A stretch of DNA of 64,000 nucleotides, from positions 132,079 through 196,078 of the forward strand of contig VZTG01005455.1 in NCBI GenBank assembly GCA_013397845.1. The letters run 5' to 3'. A program made the position numbers and the translations under genes. Shown in pieces: positions 58,501 to 64,000 of this stretch. The notes beneath the pieces were generated by a model that was given only the letters and a program-made list of their open reading frames with translations, ran no database searches and had not been told where the DNA came from. Within the stretch, counting starts at the first letter, position 1. Each line of letters opens with the position of its first letter. Origin of the DNA: Melanocharis versteri. Its lineage: Eukaryota; Chordata; Aves; Passeriformes; Melanocharitidae.

Positions 58501-61500
58501 CACTCCATGATGGTGAGGGTAAGTTATTTAAATATGGAATCTAAAATAAGGCTTGAGATGCAGAGAGATAATGGGAGGAGGATGACACTAACAGCAGTAC
58601 AGGCAGATTATAATTACTTAAGTGGCTATTTGGCTGGGACACCAGGATTAACACCCTTCACTCAAATTCTTATGAGAAAGTGATGAAATCTTACATGGGA
58701 GGGAGGACCTTTGCTTTATACCAAATCTGAAGCAGCAACTCTTACAGCACAGTGGCCTCTAACACAATGTAAGGTCATTGTTTCAAAGGTGGCATGGGGA
58801 CAGCAGCCACTTTGTCAGCCCTTACCAGCACTTGAAGAGCCCGAGGCACCCCGAGGGTGTCTTCTCCAGCCCTGTCAAACCCAGCTCTACACAGCACCAG
58901 AAAAAGGCTGGAGGAGAACGGCACAGGTGGGCCTGGCTGGGGGCCAGCAGAGCATTTAGCCGTCATTATTCCTACAGCAGATCCCCATGTACTGCAAAGT
59001 AGGCCTAATGAGGGTATGTTAATTTATATCCACTCACAAGGGCATAATGGGGCTCAAACACTGACCAATTGGGGGCCTACCAGGCTTTAAAACTTGGATG
59101 CACTGTAGGATCAGAGAAAGTTATAGACATGATAACGTCTAATAAATCAAATAAAAATGGATAGCAGCCAAAGTAAGTTCCTGCATGTCAGATATTAAAT
59201 ATGACTAATGTTGTTTGACAGTGTTCCACAGAAGGTGCATTGGAGTCTCACTTCTTCCTTATCATTATCACAGAAAGAGAAAGGTAAAGCACTGCAGGAA
59301 TATAAATAATTTGAAAAGCCTCATAGACAATATTCTACTGTGCACCTCATTTGCACTTAAAAAAACCTGCCCTACAGACCTTATGTACTTTTAAGATTCA
59401 TCTGAAAGATACATGAAGAAGTCTTCCAGTCAAAAATGTACATATTTAATGGAATTAGATCTCTAGGCAAGAAAACGTCAGAAGAAAAGGAGAAATATTA
59501 AAGTGAATGCAGGGTGCTTCTTTCTAGTGCTTTCCTGCTTTGATAAATATCTTCTGGGATGTCATTTACTAGAAAGTCATGATTTAACAAAAAGAAAACT
59601 GCAGTATAAAATATACTCTCTTTATTGCTGAAGTAAGTTGCTATTTTCATATTTTCTCTCTGTATTCAGCTTTTGTCAGCCAGAGGCCTTGATATTTGCT
59701 TTTATATCATCCTCATTGAAAATGCAGTGATTACTGCGAAATATACAATTGCAGAGCTCTTCTGATTGCATGGCAAGGGGAGATCATAGGAATCTGTACT
59801 GCCACAGCCCTTTCTTTGCCTTCCAGCCTCATGTGAGGACAATCAAACTTTAAAAAAAAAAAAAGAAAAAGTAAAAGACCCTGATTGTAGTGTTCAGTAA
59901 TCACCCCAGGCCCAATGGGCTTGAAAGAAATCCTCTTTATTCTGTCACATCAGCTCCAGCTGCCTGAGCAGAGCAGCAGCTGAGCATCTGCAGAGCTCCT
60001 CACCTTCCACTGCTGGCAAAATGGAATCACCTGAAAGCTCTGCCCCACGTCCCAGCCTGCAGAGGCCCCTAGCCTGATCCTGTCTCACGGTTGGGGGTAC
60101 TGCCATCTGTTATAACTTATTTGGAGGGTCTGCAGCTCCACTAGTGATGCAGAAGTTTGTACCACAGATTGTCCCCCCAGCAGGACTCGAGAAGTACAAT
60201 CCTAATAAGCTCTTCTATGGAAAACATAGCAGAGCTCTTAAAAATTCTCCCCCAGGATAACCTGACAAAAACAAATTCTCATTAAAATCAGCATTACTAC
60301 GCGCAAGAAAATTTCAAACTCCCCTCCAAAGCAATGCATATCTATTGGGAAAAGTCCAGTAAAATATTCTGAGTTAATTTCATCCTCAATGAATTATTTT
60401 GTTTTGTTAAAATGACTTAAAATGTTTTATGTAATCAGTTAAGCCCAGAGCGCAGTCCCTGCTGAGAGCTTTAGGTTGGCTGCATCCTGTCTGTGAGGGA
60501 TGTCTTGTGCAGTGCAATACAAAGCCACTGGAAACTTTTGAACAATTTAATAAAAGTGTGTTGCTTTCAAGTCTGTCAAAATATTTTATTTCATTGGAGA
60601 TATTTATGAAAAAGCACTTAATATAGCTGAATTCATATGTTTCTGTTTCTTTTCTGTAAAAAGTTGTCAATTTTTCAGACTACACTAGAATTTTCCTCAT
60701 TCTTATGCACAACCAACAGTCATGTTTTTTTCACACACTTTCAGCAAAAGACCAAGAATTTGCTAAGAGTTTCTAGGCTCTCCTCTACATCGAGGTTTTG
60801 CAGTGATGTAACTATTCAAGTATTTTTCTCATGAGCACGGGAATGTCATGCAGGATGTATATATTACACATATATGAGAACACATTCATATATGAAGTCT
60901 TCAACAAAATGCCTTATTCCAAATTCCTTTGCATTTCCCACAACAATTGACCAAATCCCAAGCAAATTTTTTAGTACTTCTTGTTTCTGTATGGATTTTT
61001 AGGATGTTTACATCTTGGCACACAGGCTGGAAAGTTCTGAATTGTCTGACCAATACTACAGAGATTATTGGGAAAAAAGGCAAGCACGGAAAATTAGGGT
61101 TCCTATTTCAAGTCTTTTTTTTTGGCCACTGGACTAGACTTTTCTGGTTTTTCCTACTTTGTAAATACAGAATGCTGCTGCAGTAAAATGCAACCAGGGA
61201 CATCCAGGATACCATTTATATCTTGTTAAATGCCTGCACATGTTCATGTCCAACTCTCCCACACAGGTATCTACCATACTGATACTTTGCCACAGATTTA
61301 TTTCCCATAGCACAGGGGGAACTCACCCTAAAAATGCCCACACTATCTCCTGGAGAGATGTTCCCTCCTTTCTGGCCATGCTGACCACTTGGGTAACAGA
61401 TACTGATCCCTGAAACATCCCTGTCCCATCTGTATCTGCCTGCACTGCACCGCCCAGTATTGTTTGCTGCTAAGAGAAAAATGGTCTCAGGCTATTCGCA

Positions 61501-64000
61501 ACCCACCTAGACACTTCAGTTACACTCACCTCACATTTTAAAGATCTTTTTAAAACGCTTGGTGAAGAGTTGCCTTTCGGAAAATGAGAAGTGTGAAGGT
61601 CCCGCTGAAGCTGCCTGGGATGTGTTCCATCACATTTGCTTGTTTCCACATAGAACTGAACTACAACTGCTTGTTGAGGAGGAACTGATCCAGCTCACAT
61701 TAACTTGACTGAGAGCTGGAGCTGATCCCAAACCATAACCCCAAAGTGTTGCTGCTCTGAAGTACAAAAAAGTAATGCAAAACCACCAAACTTTCACAAC
61801 TGCATAAGGAAGCATCATACCCTTGTTCCTTCTTTCAGTTCAGCTACACTGGAAGTATTCACAGCTTTATGAGAAGATGTCTCCAAATCCTTCAGGTGGT
61901 TGTAAAGTCGCTGAACTTTACCTCAAAACATGAGCAACAGATTCATGTCACTGACACAGTCCCTTAGGCCCATTCCTCATTGCCAATACTGTCTCTTGAA
62001 GTAAATGTTAGTAAGAAGTTTATTTTGACAGGAAGTCCTAACACTGAGTTAGAAAGAAACATTTTTTAAAATGTAATAGATACTTCCTTCACTAAACTTG
62101 AATTATTTTGATTACACCAGCTTGACTCCTGTGACTCCTGGCCCTACTCAGAAAGTCTAATACTATAAGCTTAGCTATGCCAGGCAAACTTCTATTTACA
62201 TTAAATAAGTAGGATTAAAAAAACCTCAAAACCTTTCATTGGAGAATTAGCTCGCTTACCCCAAACTCACAAACTGTCTGTCTTCTCTCTATGCCTTGTA
62301 CCTCATGGCTTCAGCTGTTAGCCCCTTTTATCATCTTGTCAGCTTTCTCTACTTTTGCAATGTTTTGGAGCAAAATTCTTTCCTGGGGTAACTCCAAAGA
62401 GATTAATACAGATACACCAGAAAAGGTTTTGATTCATGGGGCAAACCCTTCATTGGTGTAAAATGATGCTGATCCAATGAAGTAAATGCATTAGATGTGT
62501 AATGACAGAGCAACCATCAGTAGCAGCTGTGGTCCTTTGCGTCCAGCCTGTGGACAACTTAGAGTAGTCAGGAGAATTCGCTGCTCCTATTAAACACTGT
62601 GAACTTCTCTCACACGCTGGTTAGCCCAGCTGCAGCACTGCACTGACCTTCCCCTTGATGTGGCAAACAGAGACCGAGTGCTCTGGCTCCCCACAAACCA
62701 GGGCAAAGGCTCTTCTAGTGGCATCTAACAACTGAGATTTCCTTTTTTTCCAGCCTGCTACAAGGGACAATTCTAGAAGTGGTAGCAATGATGCACACCA
62801 GCTTCCTGCTCATTAACATTCACTTGGGGAAAGAGATAATTTGCCTTTGTCTTTCTGAGCCATGTTGAGAAATTTATTTCAGTAGCAGTCACGTAAAATG
62901 ATAAAAATGGTACAAATCACATAAAGGAAAAGAAGCTGCCGCCTTCTTTTTTTTTTTGCCTTTTTAATGTCAATTTTTTTCTCATTGCTTCAGACACAAA
63001 AATATGTGTAAAACTGAAATAAAAAAGTGGTGATGCAGAAAGCAGGCTCTGGGAGATAAATGGAGGGTTACGTAAGACAAAAAAATGCCACATTCACTTC
63101 CTGGAACAGAAGTCGCCTAAAGAGCCCAATAACTTTCCCAATATGTGCAGTAAATGATGACATGAATGAAATGCATTGTTCATAAATGTAGATAAATAAT
63201 GCCTAATCACTTCAAGCACCCATTTAGTGTTCTACAGCCCAGGACTTGAACTGCTGAGGAGTGAACAGCAGCAGCTTAGGAAATCAAAAGCGCAACTGAG
63301 TGTTATCCTGATCCCAGGGCACTGCTTGTCCCACTGCGGAGCTGCTGGATGCCTGTTCTGCCTCATGCCCAGTGCCTGCGGAGCCCCAGCGTGGCAATGA
63401 CTGGGAATCTGCATGGAAAAGAGACTCTGGCAATGCCACCCAGGGGCAGGCAGCAAAAACCCGTAGTGCTGCCACCACTGGGCAGCCACATGGTCTCCCA
63501 GAGCTGGTGAGCCGGGTGTCCTCGCTGTGGTGGCCATCTAGAAGGGAAGTGAAAAAGTGCAGCCTCCGTGGTTTTACTCCATTGTAGAGTGGGAACTCTT
63601 TAGGACCAACATCACTTAAAATACCGCAGTCAGAACCTGATCCTGCATAACTGAATAATCCTTCATAATCTCCTGGATCTCAGAGAAGTGCAGGAGATGA
63701 AGGCTCTGTCCTATTCCATAGGCAGCACTGGGGGGAGCATCCCTGGGCACTAGTCACACTCGCGCACAGCCCCTTGCTCACCCCAGCCTTGGCTGTGCTC
63801 CCTGCCCTGAGCTCTGGGCTCCCCTGAGGCGGCAGCAGTGAGGAAAAGAGGAAGGCTCCCAGTTTGGCAGCACATTATCCCTGTACCTCCAGTGCCCACA
63901 GCTCAGCACTGAGAGATCTCCCAGCAACACTGCATGGGGTGTCACAAAGGGTAAAGGCATCAGGCCTCTAATTGGCCAGTGCATGGCCATTTGAAAAGAA
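52581..64000 (-). other. AFF2 upstream intron, second part
   Basis: About 11.4 kb to the window end. It holds a polypurine tract (57031-57158), a non-repetitive stretch at 54600-55200 with many homeobox-like TAATTA/ATTAAT motifs, and GC-richer patches at about 58780-58970 and 63290-64000. No exon of AFF2 or of another gene could be supported. The short open frames between 56193 and 59090 have no recognisable products. Confidence 0.55.
57031..57158 (+). repeat. Polypurine tract (about 128 nt)
   Basis: Only about eight pyrimidines occur in 128 bases of A/G-rich sequence (AAAGAAAGGGAGAA..., GGAAGAGGAAGAGGAG...). Such homopurine-homopyrimidine tracts can adopt triplex (H-DNA) structure. On the AFF2 coding strand it is a polypyrimidine run inside an intron. 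Confidence 0.85.

Overview
The window is vertebrate nuclear DNA, most likely from a bird. It has one large, intron-split gene, low interspersed-repeat density, a degraded CR1 LINE (the main LINE of birds and other sauropsids), one likely avian-type solo LTR, and short to medium introns. There is no bacterial or viral gene organisation. Almost every long open frame here is a chance frame or the antisense shadow of an exon.

The only protein-coding gene I can support is the 3' two-thirds of AFF2 (FMR2, ALF/AF4 family), on the minus strand. Twelve coding exons run from 43030 down to the stop codon at 10626. All eleven exon-exon joins keep phase, all introns are GT-AG, and the joined product gives 810 complete codons. 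In order these are the Ser-rich acidic (transactivation-type) segment, the NKWQLDKWLNKV motif, a 1,020-bp exon with the [20 protein letters not shown] block and basic nuclear-targeting stretches, a LFPPPLSPL segment, and the complete C-terminal homology (dimerisation) domain. The paralogues AFF1, AFF3 and AFF4 were set aside because the middle exon, the LFPPPLSPL exon and the SHLE...RRPK exon match what I recall of human AFF2. The 5' exons (ALF N-terminal part) are not found and should lie beyond 64000.

Layout, left to right. A GC-rich segment with CCAAT boxes, a TATA box and an AATAAA (about 230-750, plus strand) looks like a solo retroviral LTR. About 0.8 kb of flank follows. From about 1560 to 10625 lies what I read as a very long (about 9 kb) AFF2 3'UTR ending at an AATAAA on the minus strand (1586-1581). 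From 10626 to 43030 are the twelve coding exons and their introns, with a CR1 fragment in the intron between 15432 and 19711. From 43031 to 64000 is a long AFF2 intron or introns with no recognisable AFF2 exon, one exon-like 90-nt segment (52491-52580) and a polypurine tract.

AFF2 proteins are nuclear scaffolds related to the super elongation complex and are linked to transcription elongation and RNA splicing. In this window everything serves that single transcription unit. I did not find an unknown multigene system. The most interesting leads are an in-phase cassette-exon candidate, the shortened Thr/Ala-rich region compared with mammalian AFF2, and an LTR promoter aimed antisense at the end of the AFF2 3'UTR.
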